Of a stretch of DNA of 64,000 bases, positions 51,049 through 61,358 are shown one piece after another (within the stretch, counting starts at the first letter, position 1; each line of letters starts with the position of its first letter). Where the stretch lies: the NCBI RefSeq assembly GCF_000378625.1, contig NZ_KB905162.1, positions 300,500-364,499 of the forward strand, read 5' to 3'. Source of the stretch: Colwellia piezophila ATCC BAA-637 (GTDB lineage: Bacteria; Pseudomonadota; Gammaproteobacteria; Enterobacterales; Alteromonadaceae). The position numbers were made by a program, and so were the translations under genes. The notes beneath the pieces were generated by a model that had not been told where the DNA came from, made no database searches, and saw nothing but the letters and a program-made list of their open reading frames with translations.

Positions 51049-53736
51049 TTAATCAATTTCTTGCGTTAATCGCGAAGCTAAAGCTTCTTGTTCTTGACTT
51101 GTTAGTGCATGATTTCCCACGGTAGAAATAGTAAATACATCATCAGCTTTTTCACCAAAAGTTGTTATTTTAGCGGAATGAATATTGATCTGTTCTTGTT
51201 GAAAGACCTGACCAATATTTGATAATAAACCCGGCCTATCCAAGGCGATTATTTCTATCATGGTACGATTTTTTGAATGTATCTTAATAAAGTTAACACG
51301 CAGCGGAACTTTAAATTTCTTCATGTGTCTTGCTAACTTAGGCTCGGGCAGTTCACAGACCGTGTCTTGATCCAACCGGTCCACTAAACTTTGGCTAATT
51401 TCTTTGGTGTAAAAGCGTTCTCGCAAAGGTTTATTACGGCTATCAAGTACGACAAAGGTGTTAACGGTAAAGCCTGTTTTGGTGGTAATAATTTTTGCAT
51501 CATGGATAGAGAGTTTTTTAGAGTCTAAAAACGAAACGGTATTAGCGAAGGTATTATTTTTTTCTTTGGTGAAAATAAAGACTTCAGTGCCGCCTCTATA
51601 AGGGATAGGACTAATTAGCACCAAAGACGTTTCTCTATCATGCTTGAGAATATGGCTACATTGTCGGGCTATTTGCTCAGGGGAATAACGTAAAAAATAG
51701 TCAATTTTAAATTCATGCCATAATACTTTAACGTCTTGTTCATCGATATTTTGTTCGCTTAACAGTGCTAATGCTTGTTGCTGGTTTTCACGAATTTTAG
51801 AGCGAACTTCTACGGGTTTCTCTAAGCCATGACGAAAAGCACTGAGCGTATTGAAGTAAAGCTCTTCAAGTAGGTTTGCTTTCCAGTTATTCCAGAGGCT
51901 TTCGTTGGTACCTCGCATATCGGCAACGGTTAAGCAATAAAGGTAGTTTAGGTGCGCTTCATCACGAACAATTTCACCAAAAGTTCGAATGACATTTTCG
52001 TCATTGATATCGCGACGTTGAGCGGTAACTGACATTAATAAATGGTACTCTACAAGCCACGCCACCATATTACTATCGTGTTTACTCATTTGATGCGACA
52101 AGCAAAAATTTAATGCATCTACAGCCCCAAGTTTAGCATGATCTCCGCCACGGCCTTTACCGATATCATGAAAAAAACCGGCTAAATAAAGCACTTCTGG
52201 TTTACGAATTTTTTGCACTATTTTACTACAAAGTGGGAATTTATGATTGTGCTCTTTTTGGCTGAACTGATGTAGGTTTTTAATCACTCGGTAGGTATGT
52301 TCATCGACGGAGTAAGCATGGAAAAGGTCAAATTGCATTTGCCCAGCGATATTGCGCCATAGTGGTAAATATGAACTGAGAATACTGTGTTTGTGCATTA
52401 ACGTTAACGCTAAGCCTAAACCACGTGGATGACGAATAATCGCCATAAATATACGACGACATTCAGCATAATCAATGAGTCCCGAAATCAAGCGCCTACG
52501 CGCATTACGCATTAATCGTAATGTATGTGAATGAATACCTTTGATACCGGGCTCTTGAGCAATAATCAAGAACATTTCTATTAACTTTGATGACCGCATG
52601 AATATACGGTCGTTGCGGGTATTAATTAAGGTATCAACCAATTCAAAGTCTTTGTTGATAATACTAATGTTACTCGGCTCAGATTTTTTAATAATCGCTT
52701 GTTCAAAATGCTGTAACAGCATGGTATTTAATTCAGTGACTCGGGAGATAATGCGAAAGAAACGCTTCATCATTCGTTCAACGGGGGCTTTACCTTCATC
52801 GCCAAAACCCATCATTTTGGCAACATCAGCTTGATAGTCAAATAAAAGTCGGTTTTCACTGCGACCCGCGACAAAGTGTAGCGCAAAACGCATGCGCCAC
52901 AGGTAATCTTGTGACTCTAACAATTCAAATAATTCATTAGGGTAGAGGTAACCATGCTCAACAAGCTCTTCCAAAGAGCCGGCAGAGAAATGCCGCTTAG
53001 CGACCCAAGCAATGGTTTGGATATCTCGCAAACCACCAGGGTTAGCTTTTAAATTGGGTTCAAGGGTATAAGCTGTGCCGCGATATTGTTGGTGTCTATC
53101 AGCTTGCTCTTTACATTTTGCGATAAAGAACTTTTTAGACGTCCAGAAAACATCTTCATGTAATAAAGGTAATAAATGTTGTGTCAGGATTTCATTACCC
53201 GCTATTTGTCGCATTTCCATTAAGTTGGTGGCAACAGTCACTTCTTTTACCGCTTGCTTTAAACATTCCTTAATAGAGCGGACGCTATGGCCAATATCAA
53301 GTTTTATATCCCATAACTGGGTAATAAAACTCGATATTTTTTCCTCCAAGTCCAGGTCAATTTCTTCTTGGGTTAATATAAGAATATCGACATCAGATTG
53401 CGGATGTAATTCAGCTCGACCATAACCACCCACAGCAACTAAGCTTATTTGAAATTCATCAAGGTGATGTTGACACCATAATTTTTTTAAAATGGCATCA
53501 ACAAAAACAGCACGTGCTGTTAATAAGTCATTTACATCGTTATCGATAAAAACGTCTTTTAACCATTCTTTAAAAGCTTGGCTTAATAGGCAGATCTCGC
53601 GGGTAGATAAAAAGTCAGCGCTGACGGCTAAGCTTTCAATTAAATGTGGTGGAACTATATGCATTGATGCTAGTTGATTAGTCAAGAGCTTACCTTTACC
53701 TATTGTGGGGAACCTATTGCGATTAAGCTGTTGCAA
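51049..53736 (-). CDS. glnD: Bifunctional PII uridylyltransferase/uridylyl-removing enzyme GlnD
   Basis: This 895-residue nitrogen sensor adds or removes UMP on PII proteins in response to glutamine. Domains in order: nucleotidyltransferase ([20 protein letters not shown], ~105-125), helical PII-UTase region ([22 protein letters not shown]), HD hydrolase domain ([23 protein letters not shown], ~525-547), and two C-terminal ACT domains ([21 protein letters not shown] and [21 protein letters not shown]). The length is normal. Confidence 0.97.
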   Translation of the reverse strand: MQQLNRNRFPTIGKGKLLTNQLASMHIVPPHLIESLAVSADFLSTREICLLSQAFKEWLKDVFIDNDVNDLLTARAVFVDAILKKLWCQHHLDEFQISLVAVGGYGRAELHPQSDVDILILTQEEIDLDLEEKISSFITQLWDIKLDIGHSVRSIKECLKQAVKEVTVATNLMEMRQIAGNEILTQHLLPLLHEDVFWTSKKFFIAKCKEQADRHQQYRGTAYTLEPNLKANPGGLRDIQTIAWVAKRHFSAGSLEELVEHGYLYPNELFELLESQDYLWRMRFALHFVAGRSENRLLFDYQADVAKMMGFGDEGKAPVERMMKRFFRIISRVTELNTMLLQHFEQAIIKKSEPSNISIINKDFELVDTLINTRNDRIFMRSSKLIEMFLIIAQEPGIKGIHSHTLRLMRNARRRLISGLIDYAECRRIFMAIIRHPRGLGLALTLMHKHSILSSYLPLWRNIAGQMQFDLFHAYSVDEHTYRVIKNLHQFSQKEHNHKFPLCSKIVQKIRKPEVLYLAGFFHDIGKGRGGDHAKLGAVDALNFCLSHQMSKHDSNMVAWLVEYHLLMSVTAQRRDINDENVIRTFGEIVRDEAHLNYLYCLTVADMRGTNESLWNNWKANLLEELYFNTLSAFRHGLEKPVEVRSKIRENQQQALALLSEQNIDEQDVKVLWHEFKIDYFLRYSPEQIARQCSHILKHDRETSLVLISPIPYRGGTEVFIFTKEKNNTFANTVSFLDSKKLSIHDAKIITTKTGFTVNTFVVLDSRNKPLRERFYTKEISQSLVDRLDQDTVCELPEPKLARHMKKFKVPLRVNFIKIHSKNRTMIEIIALDRPGLLSNIGQVFQQEQINIHSAKITTFGEKADDVFTISTVGNHALTSQEQEALASRLTQEID

Positions 53737-53793
53737 TTACCCTATGGAATGTAACCGCAAGGGATTAACCCGGAGGTACTAATCCCTTCGGCA

Positions 53794-54582
53794 TTAATTA
53801 TGTAAGAGTCGAGGAATTGATTCTTCTTTACGTAGGGTTAAAATCTCACAACCGGTTTGAGTAACCACAATAGTGTGTTCCCATTGGGCAGACCTTTTAC
53901 CGTCAGTGGTGTAAACAGTCCAATTGTCAGTCTTATCTAGCAAGGTGTTAGCACGTCCTAAATTTACCATGGGCTCAATGGTGAAACACATGCCAACTTC
54001 CATCTTGGTTTTATCATTATTTTTATAGTGCACTATTTGCGGTTCTTCATGGAACTCTTTACCGATACCATGACCACAATAGTCTTTAACAATAGAATAA
54101 CGACCAGACTTCTTGATGAATTTTTGGATAGTTGCGCCAATTTCACCAAAAGTAGCCCCCGGTTTGATTCTTTTAAGCGCTAAATACAGCGATTCTTGGG
54201 TAATGCGGCATAAACGATTATCTTCAGGGCTGCCTTCTCCAATAATAAACATTTTGCTAGTATCACCATGATAACCATCTTTTATTACCGTGATATCAAT
54301 ATTAATAATATCGCCATCACTTAATACTGTGCCATCAGGAATACCGTGACAAACCACGTGGTTTACTGAAGTACAAATTGATTTAGGAAAATCATGGTAA
54401 TTAAGGGGGGCAGAAATAGCGTTTTGAACTTTGTCAGTATACTCGGCACATAAGGTATTAAGTTCATCAGTACTAATACCTGCTTTTACATGCTCAGCTA
54501 TCATTTCTAAAACGTCAGCGGCTAATTGACCGGCAATACGCATTTTGGCTATTTCTTCTTGGCTTTTTATGGTGATGGCCAT
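53794..54582 (-). CDS. map: Methionine aminopeptidase type I
   Basis: This 262-residue metalloenzyme removes the initiator Met from new proteins. Metal ligands and catalytic residues are in place: His in VCHGIPDG, Asp in NIDITVIKDGYHGDTSKMF, His in CGHGIGKEFHEEPQ, Glu in FTIEPMVNLG and Glu in QWEHTIVVT. It lies upstream of glnD and points away from rpsB, with a DsbA-like gene between, whereas in E. coli map and rpsB are direct divergent neighbours. Confidence 0.97.
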   Translation of the reverse strand: MAITIKSQEEIAKMRIAGQLAADVLEMIAEHVKAGISTDELNTLCAEYTDKVQNAISAPLNYHDFPKSICTSVNHVVCHGIPDGTVLSDGDIINIDITVIKDGYHGDTSKMFIIGEGSPEDNRLCRITQESLYLALKRIKPGATFGEIGATIQKFIKKSGRYSIVKDYCGHGIGKEFHEEPQIVHYKNNDKTKMEVGMCFTIEPMVNLGRANTLLDKTDNWTVYTTDGKRSAQWEHTIVVTQTGCEILTLRKEESIPRLLHN

Positions 54583-54693
54583 CTTGTGCTATCTCTTTAA
54601 GTTTACGCTAGTGGCAATACTCGTTGCGACTATGCTGTTAATTAATTGTAATTTCATCTTTGATGATGAGTAACTTGCTAATAAGATAGCAAG

Positions 54694-55314
54694 TTAACTG
54701 TGTTTTTTTAACTCTAATTTTACCGCATCAACAAATGCATCAGGGTCTTGTAAATATAAATTGTGATTAAGTAAGATTAATTCTTCATTGATTGCCAGTA
54801 ACAGTGCCGGTATTGCTTGGGTTTTGATGATTTCTTGTAAAGCATAAATTTCATGCACTTGTGCTTCGGCATCATTAGTCAACTTTGCTTTATTAAAAAC
54901 TTTTGTTGGCACAGATAATTTGAATTGTGCCACTATATCATTCAAATCGTCTTGGTCACTTAAGTCACTTCCTTGACTGAAATGCTCTACTTGTAGCGCA
55001 TTTAATAAAGTAAGCGCTTGTTGTGGCGTTTTATTAGAGGCCCAAGTCATTAGGTTAGCGCATAAGGTCGAGTCTTTACCTTCCGATAATTTATTCATAT
55101 AGGCAGGGGAGAATTTAGCAGCTGAAAGCTCTTTGACTTTAGTAATCTGCTGCTTGCTGATAATGTTTTCACCGTCGGCATCAGAAAAATAGGCGCAATG
55201 CCATAAGTTAAGCGTTACTTCAGGTAACGCTTTATTGACGGCATTAACTAATGGCGTTGTTGCGTAACTCCACGGGCAGTGACTGTCATATATAAAAAAT
55301 AATTCTGCGGCCAT
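54694..55314 (-). CDS. DsbA-like thioredoxin-fold protein with CPWS motif
   Basis: This 206-residue protein starts at ATG 55314 with GAGGAAG upstream. It begins MAAELFFIYDSHCPWSYATTPLVNAV, the DsbA/FrnE-like thioredoxin fold with a CxxS motif (C-P-W-S) in place of CxxC. A later cis-Pro-type segment is TQAIPALLLAIN. No signal peptide is seen, so it should be cytoplasmic. A single active-site Cys argues for glutathione-linked or isomerase-like chemistry rather than disulfide formation. It sits between map and rpsB. Confidence 0.8.
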   Translation of the reverse strand: MAAELFFIYDSHCPWSYATTPLVNAVNKALPEVTLNLWHCAYFSDADGENIISKQQITKVKELSAAKFSPAYMNKLSEGKDSTLCANLMTWASNKTPQQALTLLNALQVEHFSQGSDLSDQDDLNDIVAQFKLSVPTKVFNKAKLTNDAEAQVHEIYALQEIIKTQAIPALLLAINEELILLNHNLYLQDPDAFVDAVKLELKKHS

Positions 55315-55622
55315 AACTTCCTCTACTATAATTGAATGGTTTCTTTTCAACTCCAAGTAATAATTTACACATGATTAGTTGGAGTGTTACCTGTATCCGC
55401 GGATTTTAACTCGCCTTGCCTTATTATCCCACCACAAATCACTTTAAATCACTTTTTGAGGCTAATTCATTTTAATATGGTAAAATAAGTCTATATATGA
55501 TATAAAGTGCTCCGCTAAATTTTTAGTTGCGCTGTGTTCTCTTTTGCTTAAGAAAAGTAGGGCGGTTCAGCTTGGTTTAGTGAAAATTTAAATCGACTAT
55601 TGGCATAAGCAACATTATTAAC

Positions 55623-55651
55623 TTGCCTATCCGATAAGTCATTATTATAAA
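55623..55651 (+). promoter_or_regulatory. Sigma-70 promoter of rpsB-tsf
   Basis: TTGCCT and TATAAA are separated by 17 bp, giving a transcription start near 55658 and a leader of ~108 bases. This agrees with the long conserved rpsB leader in gammaproteobacteria. Confidence 0.6.
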
Positions 55652-55658
55652 CTCACAT

Positions 55659-55766
55659 ACATCTATTAAAGGTATACCGGGGTGCCCAGTTTTTGACTAT
55701 AAAGTCAAAACGAAGAGGTCGTGTATATTGGGTGTATGAACGCTTAACCCCATAAAGGAAAATACA
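55659..55766 (+). promoter_or_regulatory. rpsB leader, probable S2 autoregulation element
   Basis: The leader holds a hairpin (TTTTGACT with AGTCAAAA, 55691-55710) and GGGGTGCCCAG and TTGGGTG segments that can pair around it. In E. coli and relatives, S2 represses rpsB-tsf through the structured rpsB 5' leader; position and G-rich blocks fit, but the pairing was judged by eye. Confidence 0.45.
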
Positions 55767-56495
55767 ATGTCAAACGTTTCAATGCGCGATATGCTTAAAG
55801 CTGGTGTTCACTTCGGTCACAAAACTCGTTACTGGAATCCAAAAATGAAGCCATTCATTTTCGGTTCACGCGATAAAGTTCATATCATCAACCTTGAAAA
55901 AACTGTTCCTATGTTCAATGACGCACTTGCTTATATCAGCAATGTATCATCGAAAAAAGGTAAAGTATTATTTGTTGGTACTAAACGTGCTGCAAGTGAT
56001 GCTATCAGAGATGCAGCAGTTAAATCTGACCAATTCTTCGTTAATCACCGTTGGTTAGGTGGTATGTTGACTAACTGGAAAACAGTTCGTCAATCAATCA
56101 AACGTTTAAAAGATTTAGAAGCTCAAAGCACTGACGGTACTTTTGAAGCTTTAACTAAAAAAGAAGCGTTAATGCGTACCCGTGAAATGGAAAAGCTTGA
56201 TAAAAGTTTAGGTGGCATTAAAAACATGGGTGGTTTACCTGACGTTTTATTTATCATTGATGCTGATCACGAGCACATTGCTATTAAAGAAGCAAACAAC
56301 CTTGGTATCAAAATAATTTCTGTTGTTGATACTAACTCTAACCCAGATGGTATTGATTACATCGTACCGGGTAACGATGATGCTATTCGTGCAGTAAGTT
56401 TATACTGTAACGCTGTTGCTGACGCTGTAATAAGCGGTCGCGAGCAAAACATCGTTGTACAAGCTGAAAAAGACGGTTTTGTTGAAGCTGAATAA
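55767..56495 (+). CDS. rpsB: 30S ribosomal protein S2
   Basis: This 242-residue protein of the small subunit is needed late in 30S assembly together with S1. The conserved start [24 protein letters not shown], the coiled-coil region ([22 protein letters not shown]) and the C-terminal [21 protein letters not shown] match the family. AAAGGA lies upstream. It is cotranscribed with tsf through an intercistronic hairpin. Confidence 0.98.
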   Translation: MSNVSMRDMLKAGVHFGHKTRYWNPKMKPFIFGSRDKVHIINLEKTVPMFNDALAYISNVSSKKGKVLFVGTKRAASDAIRDAAVKSDQFFVNHRWLGGMLTNWKTVRQSIKRLKDLEAQSTDGTFEALTKKEALMRTREMEKLDKSLGGIKNMGGLPDVLFIIDADHEHIAIKEANNLGIKIISVVDTNSNPDGIDYIVPGNDDAIRAVSLYCNAVADAVISGREQNIVVQAEKDGFVEAE

Positions 56496-56525
56496 TTTCA
56501 GTTAATAACACGTTTTATTTTGCTA

Positions 56526-56553
56526 TTGCCACAAAAGCTTGCTTTTGTGGCAA
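56526..56553 (+). terminator. Attenuator-like hairpin between rpsB and tsf
   Basis: A perfect 13-bp stem (TTGCCACAAAAGC with GCTTTTGTGGCAA) closes on a tight loop. Only a weak T-rich stretch follows, so partial termination that lowers tsf relative to rpsB is more likely than full termination. Confidence 0.65.
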
Positions 56554-56630
56554 CTTATTTAATATTTATTCCCAAGGCTAGCTTATTATTAGCGTCGCTA
56601 CGGGGATAACTGAAAATCGAGGAATTACCT

Positions 56631-57485
56631 ATGACAGTTACAGCTGCTATGGTTAAAGAATTACGTCAACGCACAGCTGCGGGCATGATGGATTGTAAAA
56701 AAGCGTTAGTAGAAGCTGAAGGCGACATGGAACTTGCGATTGAAAATATGCGTAAGAACGGTCAAGCAAAAGCCGCTAAAAAAGCCGGTAATATTGCTGC
56801 TGAAGGCGCAATTATCATTAAAGTATCAGGAAACACTGCGGTATTAGTTGAAGTTAACTGTCAAACTGATTTCGTTGCAATGGATGATAACTTTTTAGGT
56901 TTTGCCAATACTGTTGCTGATGCTGCACTTGCTGCTAAAGTAACGATTGAAGAGCTACAAGCACAATTCGAAGAAAAACGCGTTGCGTTAGTGACAAAAA
57001 TTGGTGAAAACATCAATGTACGTCGTGTTGAATATGTAGAAGGTGTTAACTTAGCTTCTTATTCTCACGGTGCTAAAATTGGTGTAGTTGTTGCGGGTGA
57101 AGGCGATACAGAAGCACTTAAGCATATTGCTATGCACGTTGCGGCAAGTAAGCCTGAATTCTTAACGCCTGATGATGTTCCTGCAGATGTTGTTGCAAAA
57201 GAGAAATCGATTCAAATCGAAATTGCGATGAACGAAGGTAAACCTAAAGAAATCGCTGAAAAAATGGTTACCGGCCGTATGCGCAAGTTCACTGGTGAAG
57301 TATCTTTATCAGGTCAAGCATTTATCATGGAACCTAAGAAAACTGTTGGCGAAGTGTTAAAAGAAAAAGGCATTACTGTTTCTTCATTCGTTCGTTTGGA
57401 AGTTGGCGAAGGTATTGAGAAAAAATCAGAAGATTTTGCTGCCGAAGTTGAAGCACAACTAGCTGCTGCTGCTGCTAAAGCTTAA
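56631..57485 (+). CDS. tsf: Elongation factor Ts
   Basis: This 284-residue nucleotide-exchange factor for EF-Tu has the UBA-like N-terminal domain ([31 protein letters not shown]), the TDFVA motif that contacts EF-Tu ([14 protein letters not shown]), and the C-terminal module. It is followed by a strong terminator. Cotranscription with rpsB is standard. Confidence 0.98.
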   Translation: MTVTAAMVKELRQRTAAGMMDCKKALVEAEGDMELAIENMRKNGQAKAAKKAGNIAAEGAIIIKVSGNTAVLVEVNCQTDFVAMDDNFLGFANTVADAALAAKVTIEELQAQFEEKRVALVTKIGENINVRRVEYVEGVNLASYSHGAKIGVVVAGEGDTEALKHIAMHVAASKPEFLTPDDVPADVVAKEKSIQIEIAMNEGKPKEIAEKMVTGRMRKFTGEVSLSGQAFIMEPKKTVGEVLKEKGITVSSFVRLEVGEGIEKKSEDFAAEVEAQLAAAAAKA

Positions 57486-57542
57486 TTTCATTTGTTTGAA
57501 GTGTTAGCTTTATAGCTAGCGGGTCAAATAGAATGAATTATC

Positions 57543-57575
57543 AAAAAACGTCTACCTAGGTAGGCGTTTTTTTTT
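57543..57575 (+). terminator. Rho-independent terminator after tsf
   Basis: A long stem (AAAAACGTCTACCT with AGGTAGGCGTTTTT, one mismatch) and a T-run of nine end the rpsB-tsf transcript, so pyrH needs its own promoter. Confidence 0.88.
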
Positions 57576-57747
57576 GAGTCGATAACTACTATTTACGCCA
57601 AAATAGGCATATTTACATAAAATAAAAGAGTTTTTTCAGTTTAGACTTTCGTGTCTGCGCTAAACGTATTAAAATAGGCGCGGTCTTTTGACCTCGGCTT
57701 TTATCGGCTTAAATTTTATTACCTAACTGCTACAGGAATCTTTCCCT

Positions 57748-58476
57748 ATGACAACCAATCCGAAGCCTGCTTATCGAAGAATATTATTAAAACTCAGTGG
57801 TGAAGCACTGATGGGGGATGAGGGTTTTGGTATTGATCCTAAAGTACTTGACCGTATGGCTCTAGAGATCAAAGAATTAGTCGAGATGGGTATCCAAGTA
57901 GGTCTAGTTATTGGTGGTGGTAATTTATTCCGTGGTGCTGGGTTAGCCGAAGCGGGCATGAACCGCGTTGTAGGTGACCAAATGGGTATGCTTGCTACGG
58001 TAATGAATGGTTTGGCAATGCGTGATGCACTGCATCGTGCCTTTGTAAATACCCGTTTAATGTCTGCCATAGATTTAGCCGGAGTGTGTGAGCGTTACAA
58101 CTGGGCAAATGCCATAAGTTTGTTGAAGTCTGGTCGTGTGGTTATCTTTTCTGCTGGTACGGGCAATCCATTCTTCACCACAGATTCAGCTGCTTGTTTA
58201 CGTGGTATTGAAATTGAAGCGGATGTAGTATTAAAAGCGACTAAAGTTGATGGTATTTATTCTGCCGATCCAGTGACAAACCCAAATGCTGAACTTTATA
58301 GTGAGCTTAGTTATGATGAAGTACTGGATAAAGAATTAAAAGTAATGGACTTAGCAGCCTTTACTTTAGCGCGAGATCACAATATGCCGATTCGCGTATT
58401 TAACATGAATAAACCGGGTGCGTTGAAATCTGTCATCATGGGCGGTAGTGAAGGCACTATAATTACACACAAGTAA
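57748..58476 (+). CDS. pyrH: UMP kinase
   Basis: This 242-residue hexameric amino-acid-kinase-fold enzyme converts UMP to UDP. ATP-binding [20 protein letters not shown], glycine loop [12 protein letters not shown], and the C-terminal [33 protein letters not shown] are typical. It stands ~260 bp after tsf and ~95 bp before frr, following the usual order. Confidence 0.98.
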   Translation: MTTNPKPAYRRILLKLSGEALMGDEGFGIDPKVLDRMALEIKELVEMGIQVGLVIGGGNLFRGAGLAEAGMNRVVGDQMGMLATVMNGLAMRDALHRAFVNTRLMSAIDLAGVCERYNWANAISLLKSGRVVIFSAGTGNPFFTTDSAACLRGIEIEADVVLKATKVDGIYSADPVTNPNAELYSELSYDEVLDKELKVMDLAAFTLARDHNMPIRVFNMNKPGALKSVIMGGSEGTIITHK

Positions 58477-58571
58477 ATTTTTAAGACTTAAGTCAACACT
58501 AGATGTTCAAAAAGGCAAGCTAAAATAAATTGTCGCCTTAAGTTAACTTGATAATATTAGGAATAATAATC

Positions 58572-59129
58572 GTGATAGATGAAATAATTGAAGATGCTCA
58601 AGAACGTATGGGCAAAAGTATTGATGCTTTAAAAAGTAGTTTAAATAAAATAAGAACAGGCCGTGCGCATGCTTCCTTATTAGATAATATTGTCGTTGAA
58701 TACTATGGTATGGACACGCCGTTGAATCAGGTCGGTAATATAACTGTACCCGATGCACGTAACCTTTCTATTACCGTTTTCGATAAAGGTATGATTAGTG
58801 CTGTTGAAAAAGCCATTATGAAATCTGATTTAGGTTTAAACCCACAATCAAATGGCACTTTAATACGCATTCCTTTACCGCCGCTGACTGAAGAACGTCG
58901 TAAAGACCTCGTTAAAGTTGTTCGTGGTGAAGTTGAAGGTGGTAAAGTTGCCATTCGTAATATTCGTCGTGATGCAAACTCCGACTTTAAAAGCTTGCTA
59001 AAAGAAAAAGAAATCAGTGAAGATGAGCATCATCAAGCTGAAGATTCAGTTCAAAAAATTACCGATACTTTTGTTAAGCAAGTAGATGAAGTTCTTGTGA
59101 AAAAAGAAGCGGAATTAATGGAAATATAA
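58572..59129 (+). CDS. frr: Ribosome recycling factor
   Basis: This 185-residue protein splits post-termination ribosomes together with EF-G. The GTG at 58572 is chosen: GGAA lies 8 bases upstream and the resulting start ([38 protein letters not shown]) has exactly the family length. An in-frame ATG at 58548 would add an unlikely hydrophobic stretch. Also seen: [22 protein letters not shown] and a C-terminal three-helix bundle. Confidence 0.97.
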   Translation: MIDEIIEDAQERMGKSIDALKSSLNKIRTGRAHASLLDNIVVEYYGMDTPLNQVGNITVPDARNLSITVFDKGMISAVEKAIMKSDLGLNPQSNGTLIRIPLPPLTEERRKDLVKVVRGEVEGGKVAIRNIRRDANSDFKSLLKEKEISEDEHHQAEDSVQKITDTFVKQVDEVLVKKEAELMEI

Positions 59130-59143
59130 ATTAGTTTATTAAT

Positions 59144-59184
59144 AAACGCCATGTTGCTACTACTTAGCCAACTGGCGTTTTTTC
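59144..59184 (+). terminator. Rho-independent terminator after frr
   Basis: A stem of AAACGCCA with TGGCGTTT, with an inner GTTG with CAAC pairing, is followed by a T-run. It lies just before repeat copy C. Confidence 0.75.
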
Positions 59185-59198
59185 TTTAAAGTAACTTG

Positions 59199-59526
59199 TA
59201 ATGCCAATTACACAAATATATTGATCAACTTAGAGTTATATTAGCGAGCTTAGAACAAGCAAAATTACTTAAACATAGTTATTCTATATTTCTTTAATTC
59301 TGTGCTGTTATCAGATTGCGAATAAACTCCCAAAGGGCGAGTACCTAATAAAAGGCAAAGGCTTACATGCATCGTTATTGATTTTGAGAAGGACGCTGCA
59401 GGGATGCAGCTTATTAGAGAATGCAGGAGCTTATTCTCCTGAATAACCATTCTCTTCAATCAATGCCTTGCCTCTATGCCTTTTAATTCTCGCTAAGTGG
59501 TCAATAAATTAATGTACTTGGTATAA
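59199..59526 (+). repeat. MITE-like repeat, copy C, between frr and uppS
   Basis: This ~328-bp element has ends TAATGCCAATTACACAAA at the left and (reverse-complemented) TTATACCAAGTACATTAA at the right. The right half (GAATAACCATTCTCTTCAATC, then AATGCCTTGCCTC and TCTCGCTAAGTGG) matches copy A reversed and copy B; the left half shares CAAAGGGCGAG and CGTTATTGATTTTGA with copy A. The core GCTGCAGGGATGCAGC is a small palindrome (GCTGCATAGATGCAG in copy B). It ends ~50 bp before uppS. No ORF. Confidence 0.83.
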
Positions 59527-59577
59527 GTAAACGGACTTAAATAAGCATGGGCTTAAATAGTTAAGGGAAATTGTTCA

Positions 59578-60357
59578 GTGGATAATTGTTCGGTAGATAA
59601 TGGCGAAGACTTAGCTGTACACGCAGGTAACAAAAAAATCCCTCAACATGTTGCTATCATCATGGATGGCAACGGACGTTGGGCGCAGTTGCAGGGGAAA
59701 GGCCGAGTTAGTGGGCATAAAGCGGGAGTCGAGTCAGTACGGGCTGTGGTCGCTAGTGCACGTAAGTCTAATGTGAAAGCGCTGACTTTGTTTGCTTTTA
59801 GTAGTGAAAATTGGCAGCGACCAGTCAAAGAAGTTGGCGTGCTGATGGATTTGTTTATGTATGTGCTGACTAAAGAAGTTAAACGCTTACATAAACATAA
59901 TATCCGCTTTCAAGTCATTGGTGATTTGAGTCGTTTTTCTGAGAAATTACAAAAAAACATTACTAAATCAGAGCAACTGACTGCAGAGAATACCGGGTTA
60001 GTCTTATCCATAGCGGCAAATTACGGCGGCCGTTGGGATATAGCTCAAGCCGCAAAGAAATTAGCCTTTAAAGTTCAGCAAGGCAGTATGAAACTTGATG
60101 ATATCGATGAGTTAACACTGAATGAACAAACGTGTTTAGCGGACCTGCCAACACTTGATTTACTTATCCGCACGGGTGGGGATTTTAGAATTAGCAACTT
60201 TCTCATGTGGCAAGCTGCGTATGCAGAGCTTTATTTCACTGATATATTATGGCCAGACTTTAAAGAAGCGCAATTTGAACAAGCACTAAACTGTTTTGAC
60301 CAACGAGAGCGTCGTTTTGGGAAAACAGGTGAACAAGCAAGAAACGAAGAAGTATAA
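59578..60357 (+). CDS. uppS: Undecaprenyl pyrophosphate synthase (cis-prenyltransferase)
   Basis: This 259-residue enzyme makes the C55 lipid carrier for peptidoglycan and O-antigen from FPP and IPP. The catalytic Asp is in [14 protein letters not shown]; the conserved [14 protein letters not shown] and C-terminal [28 protein letters not shown] complete the family pattern. The start is GTG at 59578 with AGGGA upstream. It is parted from frr by a terminator and repeat copy C. Confidence 0.96.
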   Translation: MDNCSVDNGEDLAVHAGNKKIPQHVAIIMDGNGRWAQLQGKGRVSGHKAGVESVRAVVASARKSNVKALTLFAFSSENWQRPVKEVGVLMDLFMYVLTKEVKRLHKHNIRFQVIGDLSRFSEKLQKNITKSEQLTAENTGLVLSIAANYGGRWDIAQAAKKLAFKVQQGSMKLDDIDELTLNEQTCLADLPTLDLLIRTGGDFRISNFLMWQAAYAELYFTDILWPDFKEAQFEQALNCFDQRERRFGKTGEQARNEEV

Positions 60358-60446
60358 ATAATAACAGTAAGCCTAGCTCTTTTGGTAGAGCTTACCGGAC
60401 TTCACTAAGTCAATTACTACTATCGATAATAATAAAAGGGTAGCCC

Positions 60447-61310
60447 TTGTTAAAACAACGTATTATAACGGCTTTAATATTAGCACCAGCAGCCATATCA
60501 GCTATTTTCTATTTACCAATAACCTATTTTGCTGGGCTTTTAATGGCCATTATCGCTATAGGGGCGTGGGAGTGGGCCCGTTTCATGGGCTTGAAGAAAA
60601 CCAACCATCGTGCAGCCTACGCGGCTGTGACCACAGGGATTGTTGGACTTTTATGGTACCTATTACCCGTAGTTAAAACCTGGTTGCTAACTTCAGGGGT
60701 ACACCATGAAATAACTGCCGTATTGTGGTTGAGTGTGGTTTGGTGGTTGATTGCTGCTTTTTTAATGGTTTCCTATCCCAAGACAAATGCATTTTGGGCT
60801 AAAAATAAATTTATTATTGCACTCTTTGGTTGGTTGACCTTGGTCCCTACGTGGCTTGCTTTTGTCATGTTAAGAACGAACAATTATGCTGTTGATGAAT
60901 TTCAAGGTGCACAGCTCTTGATGTATTTGTTTATGCTGGTATGGAGCGCCGATGTTGGCGCTTACTTTTTCGGTAAATCAATGGGTAAACATAAGCTTAT
61001 GCCTAACGTTAGCCCAGGTAAAACTGTCGAGGGCTTCCTTGGTGGCGTACTTTGCGCAACGGTGTTAACGGTTGTGGTGGGGGTATTGTTACATTGGTCT
61101 ACAGAGGAGTTCATTAGTGCTTTATTAGTAACCTTGTTGATAACCACAATCTCTGTTTTAGGTGACTTAACAGAGAGTATGTTTAAACGCCAAGCGGGTG
61201 TTAAGGATAGTGGCACTATATTACCGGGTCACGGTGGTATCTTAGATAGAATCGATAGTTTAACGGCAACGGCACCGGTTTTTGCGCTTTGTTACTTATT
61301 TCTTGCTTGA
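60447..61310 (+). CDS. cdsA: Phosphatidate cytidylyltransferase (CDP-diglyceride synthase)
   Basis: This 287-residue inner-membrane enzyme makes CDP-diacylglycerol from phosphatidate and CTP. About eight membrane segments are visible, with the family signature near the C-terminus (SVLGDLTESMFKRQAGVKDSGTILPGHGGILDRIDSL). The start is TTG at 60447 with AAAAGGG upstream. It lies in the uppS-cdsA-dxr-rseP order typical of many gammaproteobacteria. Confidence 0.96.
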   Translation: MLKQRIITALILAPAAISAIFYLPITYFAGLLMAIIAIGAWEWARFMGLKKTNHRAAYAAVTTGIVGLLWYLLPVVKTWLLTSGVHHEITAVLWLSVVWWLIAAFLMVSYPKTNAFWAKNKFIIALFGWLTLVPTWLAFVMLRTNNYAVDEFQGAQLLMYLFMLVWSADVGAYFFGKSMGKHKLMPNVSPGKTVEGFLGGVLCATVLTVVVGVLLHWSTEEFISALLVTLLITTISVLGDLTESMFKRQAGVKDSGTILPGHGGILDRIDSLTATAPVFALCYLFLA

Positions 61311-61358
61311 TAATTTTTTAACTATCTCGCAATTTGTTTAATCAATTGAGGAAAGTTC

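Larger units (their letters stand above)
55315..55766. other. Divergent region between the DsbA-like gene and rpsB
   Basis: This 452-bp region carries the rpsB promoter (55623-55651) and leader in its right third. The left part is AT-rich, with no ORF or repeat copy recognised. Confidence 0.6.
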
